Shown piece after piece: positions 45,901 to 60,900 of a DNA stretch of 64,000 nucleotides (positions are counted from its first letter, which is position 1; each line of letters starts with the position of its first letter). The notes beneath the pieces were generated by a model. It worked only from the letters and a program-made list of their open reading frames with translations, had not been told where the DNA came from and did no database searches. This DNA is from Chelydra serpentina (taxonomy: Eukaryota; Chordata; Testudines; Chelydridae). The stretch is from contig JBAIAC010000040.1 of assembly GCA_037349315.1 (NCBI GenBank), forward strand, positions 15,146,001 through 15,210,000, given 5' to 3'. Both the position numbers and the translations under genes were made by a program.

Positions 45901-48900
45901 TGTTCCCCCATGCAACCCCGCTGACTTTACCGGAGTCGCTGCAGTTTGAATGAGCAGGATTAGGCTCATTGAATTCAATAGTGTGTAGAAAATCACACTG
46001 ATGTCACTTTGCTTTCCCCTGTCTGCCAGAGAGTTTGCATTTGGAAGTGGACTTCACCTGAAGAGAAACCTGTGTATAGTGTAGAATTGCAACCTGCATT
46101 TGGTTATCAGGTGAGTGATTCTAATGGTTAAAGGGGCTTAGGAGAGTGGAAACAAACCATTGTTAAACGCAGTGTGCCTGATTTGCACGTTAAGTCATTC
46201 CTGCACTTGGGGCAGGAACAGGGCAGGGTGGGGGACAAAGATGTTGTTGCATTCCTGTATTCTGGGGTTGTGCAGGGCCCTGTGCAGCCTCCAGTGTATG
46301 TTAGAGCAGCCCCAGGGACACTGTAACTTACACTCTGCTTCCGGCCGTGACCTTCTATAGGCCCTGAGAATAGCAATAGAGCAGTGCACTTCAGTCAAGC
46401 CTTTCTGCACCAGCTGTAGTGACCTCTCGGCAGCAGGTGCAAAGTAGAGCCCTGATGCCCGCTTGACAACAGCCAGGGAGGCTTTCCTCAAAGTCATAGG
46501 GTCACACTCACAAGGCCTTTTGTACCCACTTTAAGGCTCCATTACGCTGCTAGAGTGACATAAGAAGCCTTAGTGAAACTGAGCATCAGGCCCTATGGGT
46601 CAAATTCTCTGCAGATTAACATGGCAAATTTCTAATAAGAATGGATGGCGTGAAGCACAGCACGCCGCCAGGCCAGAGCATTAAAACCGTGACATGTGAA
46701 TGTCGTAGACTGGCCAGCGTGAATTTTAACCTAACTTCAACTTTTTAATTTCAGAACTACATTATTTTTAATCCAAAAAATCACAAGGAACTAGTCAGCA
46801 ACAGTAAAACTCAAGTGCTGTTTTATCTATGGGTAAGTAGACATAGGCGTTAATGTGATTTTGTAGTTCTTGTGCCACAAGAATAAGATAATTCTGGGAG
46901 GGAAAAAATTATCCCTACATTCTAATTACACTACTTTAATATATAACAGGGAAAAGCTGAGCGTACTGAGCTTATGGAGGGATGGAGATGTACTGTGGGT
47001 CTGTATTCTAGAGAGGCAGCATGGCCTAATGGAAAGGGCAGTGATTGGGGGCTTGGGCAAATCACTTAACCTTTCTGTTTCTTCTCCAACCCGTTGTTTG
47101 CCTACTTACTGTAAGATCTTCAGGGCAGAAGATTTCTTTTTTACTATTTGCACAGTGCCTAGCACAATGAAGCTCCAATCTTGGGTGTGGCGACCAAATG
47201 CTAATAATAATGTAACGTTAGTGCCCAGATAACACCGTGATGGGCATGTTCGAGCCTCTTTTTTGATCAAAGTCCATTTTAAAAATTATCATCTTTATGT
47301 GGAACAAGTTCTCTGTATTTCTCCTCAGGATAGTACCGGTTTGCAGTACAGCGCTCCTCATTTAACTGACAGAGTGAGTATTGTAGATGGACAGTACCGC
47401 TTTAGCTGGTTTGCTTTTTTTCTGGCAGTGATCACCAGTCTGTCTGTACTAAACAAGGACAATGTCCTGAATGGGGTGAACTTGCTAAGTCCCTCCGCAT
47501 CACAGTGTATCCCCTGGTCTCTAGTTTATGGTACTTTGTGATTGTTATTGTAAAGTAACATTTTGGACATTGGTTGATTGGGACATTGGCTCTCTAGGGA
47601 ACTCTGTAGGGGACAGTCTGTGGTTGCTGGGAGGAGAGGTCAGGATGGGACTCCCAGAAAGAGCTGGTCCTGTTGCATCTCCTGCTGCAGGACCTTCCTC
47701 CTCCTGCCTGCATGACAGACTTGCCTCTGCTGGGTCCTGCCATGGGGTGGGGACAGTCTCTTCCTAATGTGGATGGAGCTGGGGAGCAGTTTCCTACTGA
47801 AGAGGCAAGTGCTGCCAACTGTCTGCTGAGGTGTCGGTAATACTTGGCACTAACAGAGAGCTTCACATCTGCAGTCATTAGTTAAATAGGGTTTGATGCT
47901 CCTCTCTCCATCTGCCGTGTGGAGGGAAACAAAGTGTGGGAAAGACCCAAAGCCCAGTAGACGAGGGGAAGTTTTCCTTCTTCACCCAGCAAAGCCCCTC
48001 CAAAATACCAACATGTAGTTGGAACTCTGTCGATATTCAGGGGCAAATGGAGCTGTCATTCTACAAGACATGTTACTGCCTCTAACACCAAGAGTTTGTC
48101 TGGAGACAGTTTGTTTCCTACAGTCAGATTTGTAAGGTTATTTTTTTTCTCTCCATTAGTTTCAATTAATTTTTGAAAACTTTGCAAGGGTAGGTTAGTT
48201 TGTACTTTACAGAAAATGCCATGTGGGGTTTCTTTGCTTCCTTTGCAGACTTTCAACAAGACGGTGGGACTCTTTAGTCAGTCGGTTTTTCATTTTGGCA
48301 ATTTGCAAGCTCTCACGGCCACATCAGGAGGGAAGCTGGTGGTGTGGGACGCAGTCTGCCCACCATCCATGCCTGCCAGCTTGTGTGTAAAACCACATAA
48401 TAGGAAGGCTATTAAGCTGACGTATGTGCAGAAAGATGCCCTCACTGTGCTTACTGCATCTGACAGGTAATGGATAAAATACTTTCCTGTTCTTGAGCTA
48501 ATGTGGGCATTTAAAAAGACAATGTGTGTGGCTGAAATGGAAAATCAATGTCCAAACTGGTTTTTGCATTGTTTGTTCTGCATACATATATTTATACTGA
48601 ACCAAATCCAGAAGTCTTAATCAAAGCAAACCTCCAGTTGCAGTCAATGGTAGTTTGCCTGAATAAAGAATAGGTTAAAAATTGAGTAAGGGCCTTGTTA
48701 TCTTGTAATGTATTCAGGATATAGAACTGGAATGGAAACAGGATTTTCCTGCAATGTATAAAACCTGATTCTCTGCTGCTTTGCACATTCCGCAGCCATT
48801 ACACCTGTGCAAAGCAAGTACTATCACCTGTTGTGATAGTATTCTGCACCTACTTTGCAGAAGCATCAGTGAGGACACAAGCTGCAAGACAGTGGCAAAT

Positions 48901-51900
48901 CAGGCCAGTGGACACATCACAGGATCAGGGATATCCTGAGCGAGGCCAAATGTTGGTGTGGGGTCTCTAGTATAAAGGTTCTAGTGGCATGAGTTTGAGA
49001 GTTTCGTGTTGTTCATACATGGCGAGTTATGTGGCTCACCTCCAACAAGTGACAGTAGAATCTCTTTCCATCTCTACACACTATCATATATTTTGCTTAT
49101 GCAAAATGTTAAAGAGACGTTTAAGCGAGGATTGCTTTTAGAGTTCAAGGGTGGGTTTTCCAATGGTCTTAGCAGTGATCCAACTCTGCTCCCAGGGGGA
49201 GCTTTGTTCATAGGGAGCAGATTTGGGCCAACACTGAGCACTTCTGAAAATCCCATTCTAAATAATACTATAGGTAATATTTTCTGTATTCTTCCACATG
49301 CAAATCCAGGTGGCTTTAGTTAATATACTGGGTACAGAACCTGAGGCCACAGACAAGTTATTATTAATAATAAAAACATATAAAATATATTTTATGTACA
49401 TCCCAGTGTTGCAGTTTTAAGGTTCAATACTTTGCATCCTTCTGGGACTGGATGAAAAGGGTCAAATTCACTACTGGTGTAAGAAGGAAAACTCCACTGA
49501 CTTCAGTTGAGTTGTCATTTTTCACTGGTAGTAAATTTGGCCGAAATGACTGAAAGCTGAGAATCTCTGCCCCCTAGTGGGATAAGGGAGACATTTGTTG
49601 CCCTAACAGTCACAAGGTACCAGACCTTAAAACCATCAATGGTCTCAAATGAAATGATAGAGAAACTCATAATTCACTGTGCTGAATAGTACAAATAAAG
49701 GTCTTACTTAATACACCCTATCAAAATCTGTGAAATTTCCCACCCCATACCTAATCAACAGGCTCCACGGTTGTCCACTTATTGCATAGGTTCAGAGAAT
49801 GGATTAATTTGGGCTATCGAGTGAATTATAAGAGCAGCTTCCCTATCTTAACCAGTAGAGGGAACTGATACACACTGAAGTCACAGAGGATGTTTTGCCA
49901 TTTTTAAAATATTTGTTGGCAAGCCATGCAGTGATACTACTAGATGCTTCGCTCTAACTGCAGTTATGTATCAACCATCTATGTACTTTTTAAGGATTGC
50001 TAACTGGAAGTTAAACTTATCCTAAATAAATACCTAGCACTTAATTGTTTACACTTTGAAAGTGCTGTCCAGACATTAACTGACCCTCACATCATCCCCT
50101 GTGAGTGAGGTAAGTTAAGGATCATTATCCTTGTTTTACAAATGGAAGGACTGAAGCACAGAGAGGTTATGTGATTTTTCCAAGATTGCATGACAGCGTC
50201 AGAATTTGAACTCAGGGGTTCTTGGTTCCTAGTCCCATGCTTAGATCTCTAGACAATGCCACCATCTTATGTAATTAAATTCGTTTGTAGGTTAAGCATG
50301 TGTTTAGCTGGTGCTATACTACTGTGGAGTCTTTAGATACTAATTCTTTTTCCCAAGGCCTTGTGTCTAGAGGTTAATGCAAAGGACGGGGAGTCACAAC
50401 TCTTGGGCTCTATTCTTGGCTGTGTCATTGACACATTGTGTGATTTTGGGGAATTCATGTAATCTCTGAGCTTCATTTCCCTATCTAGAAAATCGGGAAG
50501 AAAATGCCCCGCAGCGATATTGAGATATAAAAGCCTGATTCTGATCTCACACTAGTTCTACACCAGTGTAACTCCACTGATTACAATGTGTAGTTACTCT
50601 TGACTTACACCAGTGTAAACGAGACCAGGATCAGGCCTTGTGAAGCGTATTCCTTCATAAAAATCCCTTGAGAAGTGCAGAGCATTAGGGCTTGTCTAAA
50701 CACAGAGTTTGAGGCAAGCTGGAGTGTAAATCTACCCCATACAAGCCTGCTGTGCTCCAAGTGTCTGCGGGGACCCTGCTGACACGCAATACAAGTTCAG
50801 TAGTGTGCTTTGATATAATACATCTGCTTTGAAACCGGAGTAGATCAAAGTGCATCAGGGAACTGTTAGTGCGCAGAACTGTTCATTTGACAGGGACACT
50901 TAGTGCACAGCACACTAGTGCATTGTAGATTTACACCCTCACTTGCCGTGAACTAAATGCATAGGCGAGCCCTTGGTTCTTCGGGAGCGCTTTTAAAAAA
51001 TGTTTTTTGATTAACCGATTCTTGTCCTTCCTTTTAGCTATTTTGTAACTTGTGATGTCAAAGGTCATATTAAATTCTATGATGGCCAGCTGCAGCTTGT
51101 GAACTGGTACAGCCACTTTAAACTGGGACCCATCCAATCCATTTCCTTTTCAAAAAACCCTCCCAGTCCTGCCAGCAACAACTCAGACTACTCCAGTTCT
51201 TGTACTATAAATGGTCAACCATTTATTATCAGGTGAGAGTCCTTCTGTGGTGAATCTAATCAACTGATTAATAAGAAACTGTTGAAATGTTCAACTAGTA
51301 GTTGACAGATTTTCTTTGTTGTGCTTTGGCTTTACCAGAGTGGACTTTAAATCCTAAATCTAGTTGTGTGAAATTGTCAGGGCACATGGTTCAGGTGTTA
51401 ATATACAATATGATGGGTATGTGAGGTTGCCCATTGTACTGTCTTCTCTGCAGGAAGGGCTGCAGATCTTAACATTGGTCATCTTGATGCAGAATCAAAT
51501 CTGTCCATCACAGACAAGTGCAAGGTGCTGTTCCCCTGCTAGTTCATTTTTGCCTCCCCAGTTCCCTGCAGCCTGAAACAGAGCTTCCTTATGCAGAGTT
51601 TTTAGACTCTTATGGCAACAGTTTTAAATTTCACATGTTCTCCAGGGAGCTGTGGGGCATAGATAGACTCCTCTGTAAACCTGAATTCTGCCTCAGGGAA
51701 TAGGTATTTTCCCTATTGATCTCCTCTGTCTGGTTCCTTATCCTGAGTAATTGGTGTAGTTTCCTGGCACTGTCAGCCCCTCTGGGAAGCAAGAAGTGGT
51801 GGAAAAGCGAAGGGAAAGGTTAAAAGATGCTCCTGCTCTTAGGGTCCCATTATCAAATGTATAGATGGAGATTGCAGCTAGCAACCTCTGTACACCTTCT

Positions 51901-54900
51901 GCCTAACCAGGAATTGCAGCAGCTTCCTTTCAGGCAGATACACAACCCCGTACCAGCTCTGGCACACCAAGCTTCATGCCAGGACAAATGACTGAAAGGC
52001 CCTCCTGCCCCACAGGGGAAGTCAGAGAAGGCTTGCAAATGCTAGAGAGAGGAGGTGTGGTCCGAGCACAGGACTGAGGCCCAGGAACCACTGGTTTCTA
52101 ATGCCGACTCTTTTTCAAACACTGTTCATGGCCTTAGGCTTGCTAAGTAGTTCCTGACTCCACAGAGAGTCCCTGTGTTGTCAGTAAGTGATTCCTGGGG
52201 AGTACAGTAAAGGGTGGCAGAACTGAGCTCTGAGAAAGGACTTCAGGATTTGGCACTTTCGTTGAGGCCAGTCTCTCACATTGCAGGATGGCTGATAACC
52301 ACTTCCTGCTAAGAGTTTAGTAACATACATGCATGGTCAGTTGTTTGGTTTATATATCTTTGCTTATGTATGTGCAGAAACTGAAGTCCACCTGCACTAA
52401 AGACACAGCTGAATGAATGGATGAGCAGCCTTTCTTTCCATTGTTTTAGGGAGTAATCATTCCCTACATTACTGACAAGAAATTAACTGCTGTGTAACTG
52501 GGAGCGAAAAGAGTCCACCCGCCTGGTTCATCAAATTGTGTCTGTTTCTTCATGCTAAACAGGAATTTTATTCTCTCCACGTTGGACGCGACAGTGCTTC
52601 ACATTACAGCAGAGGGGACAAAACTGGACAAATTAATGGAGGAGGCCAAGGAAGCTGTTAATGCCATTGTTTGTCACCCTAGCCAGCCTCTCATTGCCAT
52701 AGGAAGTCACTGTGGTCTGCTAAAGGTGTGGGACTATATGCAGACAAAGTACCTCATTAGCCGAATCTTTCCGGGGGCCAGTATCCAGTGCCTCTCCTAT
52801 GACCCTGAAGGTATTTTTACCTTGAGATTTCACTGAACATTGAGCATCAGGTTTCCTGAGATGAGTGATCTGTACAATAATTGTTCTCTGGTGTGTATTT
52901 TAGGTTCTTTTCTGGCAGCCGGTTTTACTGATGGAAGCGTTTACATCCTTGATTCTATTTCATTGGAAGATGATTGCAAAGAGTTCAAATACTCAAGAGG
53001 CCCAGTAACTCAAATAAGCTTCTCTCATGATTCCCAGTATCTTGCAACTGCTGTAAGTTTTTCTCAAGCTATATGTATATTCTCCTTGCAGCACCTTTTG
53101 GTGGGACTGGAACTTACAGGCTGTGCCATGATATGATCCTGAAAGGAGAACAGGCAGGGTCTTCTCCATTGACTCTGGAACACTCTTCCTCTCTTAAAGC
53201 TGTGACTTTGTAAAAACAGCACCTTTCTCCTCAGTGTACCTGCTCCCTGTCTCTATATAGAGCCCTACCTGCTGATTCTAGTGACAAAAATAAGTGTTGA
53301 CATCTCTTTACTCCTTTGACCCCTACAGTAGCAATGGGAGAGTGAGACGGAGTCTGGTTTGGCTCATGTATCACCAAAAGAATTGTGAACTCATTTTCAT
53401 ATTTCAGTGTGCAAATGTAACTGGCAGTATTTGAAGGCAATGAGGTTGCATTTGGAGTGCAGAATCTTAATTACTGATGATGATACATCCCATGGGGGCT
53501 GGAAGTTAAGAAAAATATCTTTTGTTTGTAACCCGATCACATTTGCTCCAGGCTCACGGAGACAATCAATATGGAGTGTCATGATGCCATTTTTACATTC
53601 CCTTTCCAGAGCCAGAAGCATACTCTAGTATACTCCTGGGGTTGGTCAGTGGCTTCCTTCAGGCAGGGCTGAAGAGTTGTTCTTTATTATTTTAGAGTTT
53701 GTTGGTACTGTTCAGATCCTTTCTTCCAATCAGATTTGTTGTTGTTATTGTCATTCTATTTACCTCATTTTCCTTGTGGCTTACATAGCACATAGTTAGA
53801 AAGGCATGTAGGCCAGACTAATGAGCTAAGAAATGCTAAGAATTCCCCTGACAGCTGGAGGAACACAATAGAAATGCAGGCTGAAGATAAACTGAAATAT
53901 TTTAATTGTCATTTTAGGATGAAAAGTATTCAGTGACTGTTTACAAAAGAATACTGAAAAATGGTGAAAGATCCTGGGAGCATCTAGCAGGGCTTCATTC
54001 ACATTATAAACCAATTCGAAGTATAATATTTGGAGTCCTTTTAGACAGCGATCAACCAAGGCTCTTAAGCCTTGGGGAGGACAGGCTGTTGGTAAGTCTG
54101 CTTAAAAGCGTGCAAGGCAGTAGATTAATGGTTAGAGCAGGGGCTTGGTGGCAGGCCTCCTGGGTCCTATTCCCAGTTCTGACTCAACTTGCTGTTTGAC
54201 CTTGGGTAAGTTACTTTATCTCCTCTGGGTGTCAGTTTACTCATCTGTAGCCTGAATGTTTCCAGGCGCTACTGAAGGTGCTGGGTTTCATGTATGAAAC
54301 CCTGTGTGGCTTAGGTCCTGGCTGTGTGAGAGACAACTCTCCATCCCACCATTTGAGAACAACTATGCCCCTGTCATTGACAAGGGGGTTTGTCCCTTTG
54401 AATGTCTTGAGCTGGCAGCTAGGCATTCTCAGTGAAAGGCCCTTGACTCTGTCCCCTGCTCCCTCTCTGAGGCAGGTAGACTCTCACTTTGAGCTTCGCC
54501 TCATATCGCAAGAACTGTCTAGTTACGGGGGGTGAAAAACCTTCCCCCAGGCTCCGTGCCAGTTGCCTTTAGAGCAGTGAAGTTTCAACAGGGCCAGGAC
54601 TTATCCTGCCTAGCCTCCAAGCTGCAGAGCAGCAAAGGGTACAATGGACCCAATCTCTTGTTGCACCCTTCTCTATAGGAGGCAGTGACCAGTTGATGCA
54701 TGTAGCAGCGGATACACCAGCCCAGGCTTCCAAAGCTTACTGTGCAGGAACAGTGTCCTGGTGATGTGTAGGGGGCCGTATACCCCTGCATAGGCTCCTC
54801 ACATTCTTCCCACACCCCTCCCGCAATGAACTAACACCAATTCCACTGCAGTCAGGGCCCTCCACAGCCAGGGGATTTACAGCTTTGGCTGAGGGTTTAG

Positions 54901-57900
54901 CATGTCATCAGGGAGCTGAGTTTCTTTTTCTGTGGAGTTCTTATTGGCTTCCCTGTCACTGTCATTGCATCAGCTTAGTGAGGTTTTAATCCATGTGATT
55001 TTTAATAATTATGGATACAAGAGCAGAAGTTGCAAAAGTAATATTTTATAAACTGCAAAAAATCTCTCCTGCTGTGCAGGGCTGTTGGGGATGTGAATTC
55101 ATTAGCATTTGTAAAGCGCACACAAGTCACTAGTGTAAAGCAAAAGGTACTAGGGAGGAAGTTTCACATGGATCTTGTTCATTGTGTTCTATTCAGGTGG
55201 AGTATGATCTAGGCAGCAGCAGTAAAGAATACCTGGCAGTCCTGCGAAGAGACTGCATTGAACAGAGGGCAGTCCCAATGTGTTTGGCCTGGTACCCTCT
55301 CTTCACTCCAGAAGCTTTTATTCTCACAGCCAATAATCAGTACAAAATGAAGCTTTATAATGCTACGACTAAAATGTGCAGGTAACTGGGAAACTCAAAC
55401 CCTAATTTATTTTCACAGTGAGTCAAACCTTTGCTCCCCTTCCTCCCAATCTTTTCCTCTCAGTGTGTACCCAAGATCAGTGGACACTACTGAAGAGTTT
55501 GGCCTAATGGACTTTCACGCAGAGAGTCCGAACTGGGAATAGAAGCTCAGAGTTCTGAGTGCCTGGGCTCTGTTCAAACCACTGGACTGAACGTTCTTTA
55601 CTAAAAGAGGAGGGAAACTGTGATGACTATGATAGAGTCCTGCATAGTGCCACAGCTTTCATTTATAAAGCTGCATGTGTTATCAGGCTACTGTACCCCC
55701 GCTTCCACTGTGCTAACTACCAAAATATCAGTTCAGAAGGTTTTCCCTAGTTACAACAGGAATCTTGCCCTGGCCAACTAGCAGATTTTAAACCCAGATG
55801 GACCCTGTATTGGTCTTCAGATAAAGAAAACCTGAATGTGAAGCCCGCATCCAGTCCAGCTCAAGTCCTCTCTCTGCTCTCCAAGCCAGACTGATGGGAT
55901 GGGCCTTTCCTGTCTCACTGCTACAGCTGCCCAAATATCCTTTTATCAGAAGCCGAAATATTCCAGGTTCTTAATGGAGCACATCAAATACCTGGAGCTA
56001 GATTTTGCTGGATGGGTGTAACTGAGGGCAGAATTCAGCTCTTAGCTCCCCCTTAAAAGTTTCCTGTGGAAATGACTGATCACTGTATAACACAAGTTAA
56101 TGGAATGGAAGCCAGCGCTCTCACAGAGGACACACTAACCATCCATCGAGGATGTTAGTGACTAAATTAATCACAGTGTTTGCAGAGATGATCCAAGAGA
56201 GTGGTTCTTTAAAAGCTCCTTTTGAGAGCTTGCCCTGGATGCTAACCCTCTGAGATTATTTAATGATGTGTAATTGTTGTCAGAGTCTAAAGAGCTGGAT
56301 GTGTTGGAAGCTGAGCAGTTCTTTCTTCAACCAAAAGTGCAGAGTCCCAAGGGGAAGCCGATATTTGATCTAGTGGGAGCCAGGCAGCTTCATTGAAGGC
56401 CAATAACGGAATGAGCCATGGAGACTACACTCTTCTCTCACTCTCAGTGGTGGCCCTTCCAAGGAGAGAGACAGGGCAATTGGGGTAGAAGATTTTGGTT
56501 CCTAGAGCTGTCCTCTTGACACCTTTCACCAGCACTAAATTCACACTCTCACACCCCATACACACACACGCATGCCCAATTCCATACTTGTGCACAGCAA
56601 CATTTGTGTGAAAAAATAAATAAGATCAATAGAATAAATGAAAATGTTGTTTTCCTTTAGAAAGACACTTCTGGGGCCAACCTATGGGTCCCCTCTTGAG
56701 AAGATACAAATCCTTCCAGCAGCAAACAGTCAGGATCCACAGAAACGATATCTGGCCTATATTACAAAAGATAAGGTACAGAGTCCCTATATATTCATGT
56801 CAGATATGCTTTTTGGATTGATTTGCATAACATTGCAAACAACCTGAGGTACAGTTGCCATTTGTACCTAAGGGAGAAATACACCAGATATTTAAGGGGA
56901 GGTAGTGTTACCAAGTGGATAGTGCACTGGACTGGAATGGGGGAGACCTAGATTCCATCCCTAGCTCTGCCATAGCCTTGCTGGGTAAACTTGGGAAAGT
57001 CATTTCCCATCTCTGTGCCTCAATTTCCCCATCAGTAAAATGTGGCTAATGATACTGACCTGCATTGGAAAGCACTTTGAGATCTACCAATGAAAAGTGC
57101 TAGTAAGAGCGAGGTATTATTCTGTTATACTATTTATTGTTATTTATACTACCAGATATTTCTATAGTGCTCCTCGCCATATCCTCTCCATGTGCGTGCA
57201 TATAGTGAAACCTGCCCTCAGCAACTACTCAGCATGAGAGAGAAATTCAATCTCTAGAACACTTTAAAGTGCTTGCTTAGGACAAAGGTTTGCCTGTTGT
57301 ACATGCAGGTCTTTAGTGGAGGTTTCACCATTGACAAAGTCATGAGAGGTTCTGAGTTTCAGGTAATCTAGTCCTGCATGTGTTCAGCAAGGCAAGTAAC
57401 AAAACAGAGTGGAGGTCTGAGGCTGGAGTATTGGGGGGATTAAATAAAAGATGTGGTTTGGGTGAGACCAGAGGTATTGGAAGCTGAGGAATTGGGAGTA
57501 GGAGATGAGGGGATTGGGAGGTGGGAATTGTAGAGAGAAGTTGTTTAGCCTTTCTGTTGTATTTCACTTGGGAGTCAGTTGTACTGCTTTCTATGCACAG
57601 TGGTACCATTTTAAAAAAATCAGTATTTCCCCACAGGTACCACAGTATTTCTCTCTACTTTGAATAGTCAATAGTACTATAGTATTTTCAATACTATATA
57701 GTCAATACTATAGTATTGAATGTTGACACCCACCTCCTTCCCCATGTATGAACATTACCTGTCCCTGGTGAAGAAGAAGTTAACCTCAGCTCAGCATCCT
57801 GCTCCTGCACACAGATCCTCAGGGGAGGGGCTATAAAAGTTGATCTTGGCAGACAGCTGGGTGAGGATGCCTTTGGGATGGGATGGCTTCAAGCCTAGAG

Positions 57901-60900
57901 GTTATGGAGCTGGACTGAATTCGAAGCCGAGAGTTTGCTGTTTCCTTTTCTGCTTGTATTCTGTTTTTGTTGTTAGACATGCTCTCCTTAGAGGAAAGAC
58001 CCTGGCATCCATGGATGTGTTTCCCACAAGCTTATGCTGAGCTCCCTGTGGTTACTGTGCAGAAGTGGTGGCCAGTATAGAATAACACACTAGTGACTTT
58101 AAAAAAAAAAAAAAGCTGCTTCTTAGGTGCTGCAAATGCTTGGGGCCCATGTTCAGACCTACTATGAGCAGATATAACTGCAGTGAAGTCACTAGGTGAT
58201 TCCTGGTTCCACCCAGGTCTGAATTCAGCTCTGGGGATTTGATTATCTCAAAAGAGCCATGTGAGTTATTCATAGAATCATAGAATATTAGGGTTGGAAG
58301 AGACCTCAGGAGGTCATCTTGTCCAATCCCCTGCTCAAAGCAGGATCAACACCAACTAAGTCATCTCAGCCAGGGCTTTGTTAAGCCGGGCCTTAAAAAC
58401 CTCTAAGGATGGAGATTCCACCACCTCCCTAGGTAACCCATTCCAGTGCTTCACCATCCTTCCAGTGAAATCGTGTTTCCTCATATCTAACCTAGACCTC
58501 CCCCACTGCAACCCCATTCCTTCCTGGGTTGCTGATTTGGGTTTCCAGGAGGCAAATTCTACCCGGATATGGGCATCTGAAACCCAGTAACACAAATGGA
58601 GACGTCGTGATTACATCTGAAAGCAGAACGTGGCCTCTATGCACACAGCGTACAGATGGGATGATCTGTAGGAAGACTGCCATTAGGGCCAGCACTGCTT
58701 GTGCCCCTGAGATTCACACTGACTCATAGAACAATGTGGTAAAACTTTAGATTTACATATTGACGGGCCCTTCCTTAGTCAGCCCTTTCGTTCACACTGG
58801 AATACTTCTGGAGTAAATCTTGCCCCATTTTCATTAGGTCTCTGTGCACTGCAGAACCAGTGCATTTCCACTGCACTAGAATGGACAGGATTTGAGGACC
58901 CCATGCAGAGGATGCAGATTCAAGACACAGCCCCATGAGCTCTTTCAGTCTCAATGGTGCAGGAGTATTTTCAGAGCAGGCAGAGAGTGGATTCCTGTCA
59001 CTACAGAACCCTCCACAGTGGACAGCCCAGGCTCCTAGCCGGCCCATGTGAGGCTAGAATTTACCCCTCTGTGTCATATAGGTCATAGAGCGTAAGGCTA
59101 GAAGAAACCCCCAGATCATGTAGTCTCACCTCCTGTATACCACAGGCCACGAACGCTGTCTAATAATAAAAGAGCTGAATTTGTATAAAAGTTCCAGTCA
59201 TCATGGAGTTACCCTTTTTCTTGGTAGGTTGGCCTGCAGATTTTGCCCATTGATGGTAACCCCCACAAGTCCTCGGCTTTCATTTGCCATCCAGGAGGTG
59301 TCTCCAACCTTGCTAGTTCTTACGATGGACGCCATGTCTTTACAGCGGGGGGGAACGACTGCATCGTGATGAAATGGGAAATTAATATAAAGTGAGTAAT
59401 ATAAAGTGAGTAATACCAAGGGAAAAGCAGAGCATGCTGTTCGCATTGATGGTGATGTGCTCTGTCCCTTTACACAACTGTGACCAACACAGCTAAAGCA
59501 TATGTCCTGCTTATATAGGGACATTCATCCCAAAGGATCCCATTCTGCTTCAGAGCGGCTTAAAGTTGAAGCCCCTAAAACTCATTCAGACAAGAAGCAT
59601 TAACATAGGTACCTGGTGCAAGCGAGACCCTAATACCATTCTGTCCAGCACTGACACCTGCATTTCAGTGGATTCAGCTTAGTTTAAAATGTTACCTGAT
59701 GCAGCATGTGTTTGCTAGAAGGGCTGCAGTTAAAACAGAGAGGGCTAGATCTTCACACGTGCTCTGGACCCACAGTTGGAGCCAGATTTTCAAAAAGGGC
59801 GCAGCTCCCAGTTAGGCACCTAACTGAGGTGGGCAGATTTTTCAAAGGCTTTCTCAGGTGGGAATCCCTAAGGATGCTGAACTCTTTTGTAATTTTGGTC
59901 CCAAATATCCAGTTACCCATCACATCATCCGAGAGGGTTGGCAATGGAACCCACAATTCGTCTTCCCTCAATTTATAATGAAGGGTCCTGTTTTTGGACT
60001 AGGCTCTTAGAATCCTGGTATTTCCGAGGCTTCTGCACCGCCAGCCCAGGGCCAGATCCTGTGAGACACTGAACACCCTTATGTCACATGTAAGTCAGTG
60101 GGAGTTTAGGGTACTCAGTACTTCACAGGATCTCACCTACGGTGAATGCAAACAGCGATGTGCTCTGGTGACCTGAGCAAAGGGGTGAGTATCAAAAACT
60201 CATAAGTGCTAATCCTGGGTTGGACACTGCCTCCCTCTGGGAGCTTCGGAACATCTCTTATCCTCTTGGCTTCATCATCTGTTAAAAGGGGCTGAGCATT
60301 CTGACCTACCTACTGCATAGGCTGCCATGATGATTAATAAATTAGTATTTTTAAAGTGCTTTGAATATGAAAGGTACTATGTAAGAGCTAAGTAATTTAT
60401 AAAACATCAGCTTTTAAGATCCCTGCCTGAGGGGCCACGGGAAGGGATCTTTTTAGAGCCAGGCAGTGGGGATTGTGAGGTTTAGGCGGGGAGGTGGGTC
60501 TACAGGAGCATCTGTTTCTTATAAAATGCCCTGCAGGATGAAAAACAATAGAGTAGTGCAGATATAGACTATCCAGTTTCCAGATGGGATGGTCTGATAT
60601 TGTCCAGGAAATCCCCCATGCATTTGCAGAATGGATTTAGGACTAACACCTCTAATGCCTTGCTCATACGAGTAGACCATTTGAAGTTACTGGGACTGCT
60701 CCTGTGAGTAAGGACGACTTGTATATGCCAGTTTTGTGCTGCTTTGGCAGCAAGCTTGGAACTTTCCTTTGTCAGCTTCCGACTGAAGAGCTGTGCCAAA
60801 AAGCTGTGCCATTGATGTCTGAGAGGGGACCCCTCCTCCAAAAGCCTTTGCTTCCGGCCCTTGGTAAAGATGCCAAAAAGAGAGGCCATGTTTGCTGCCT

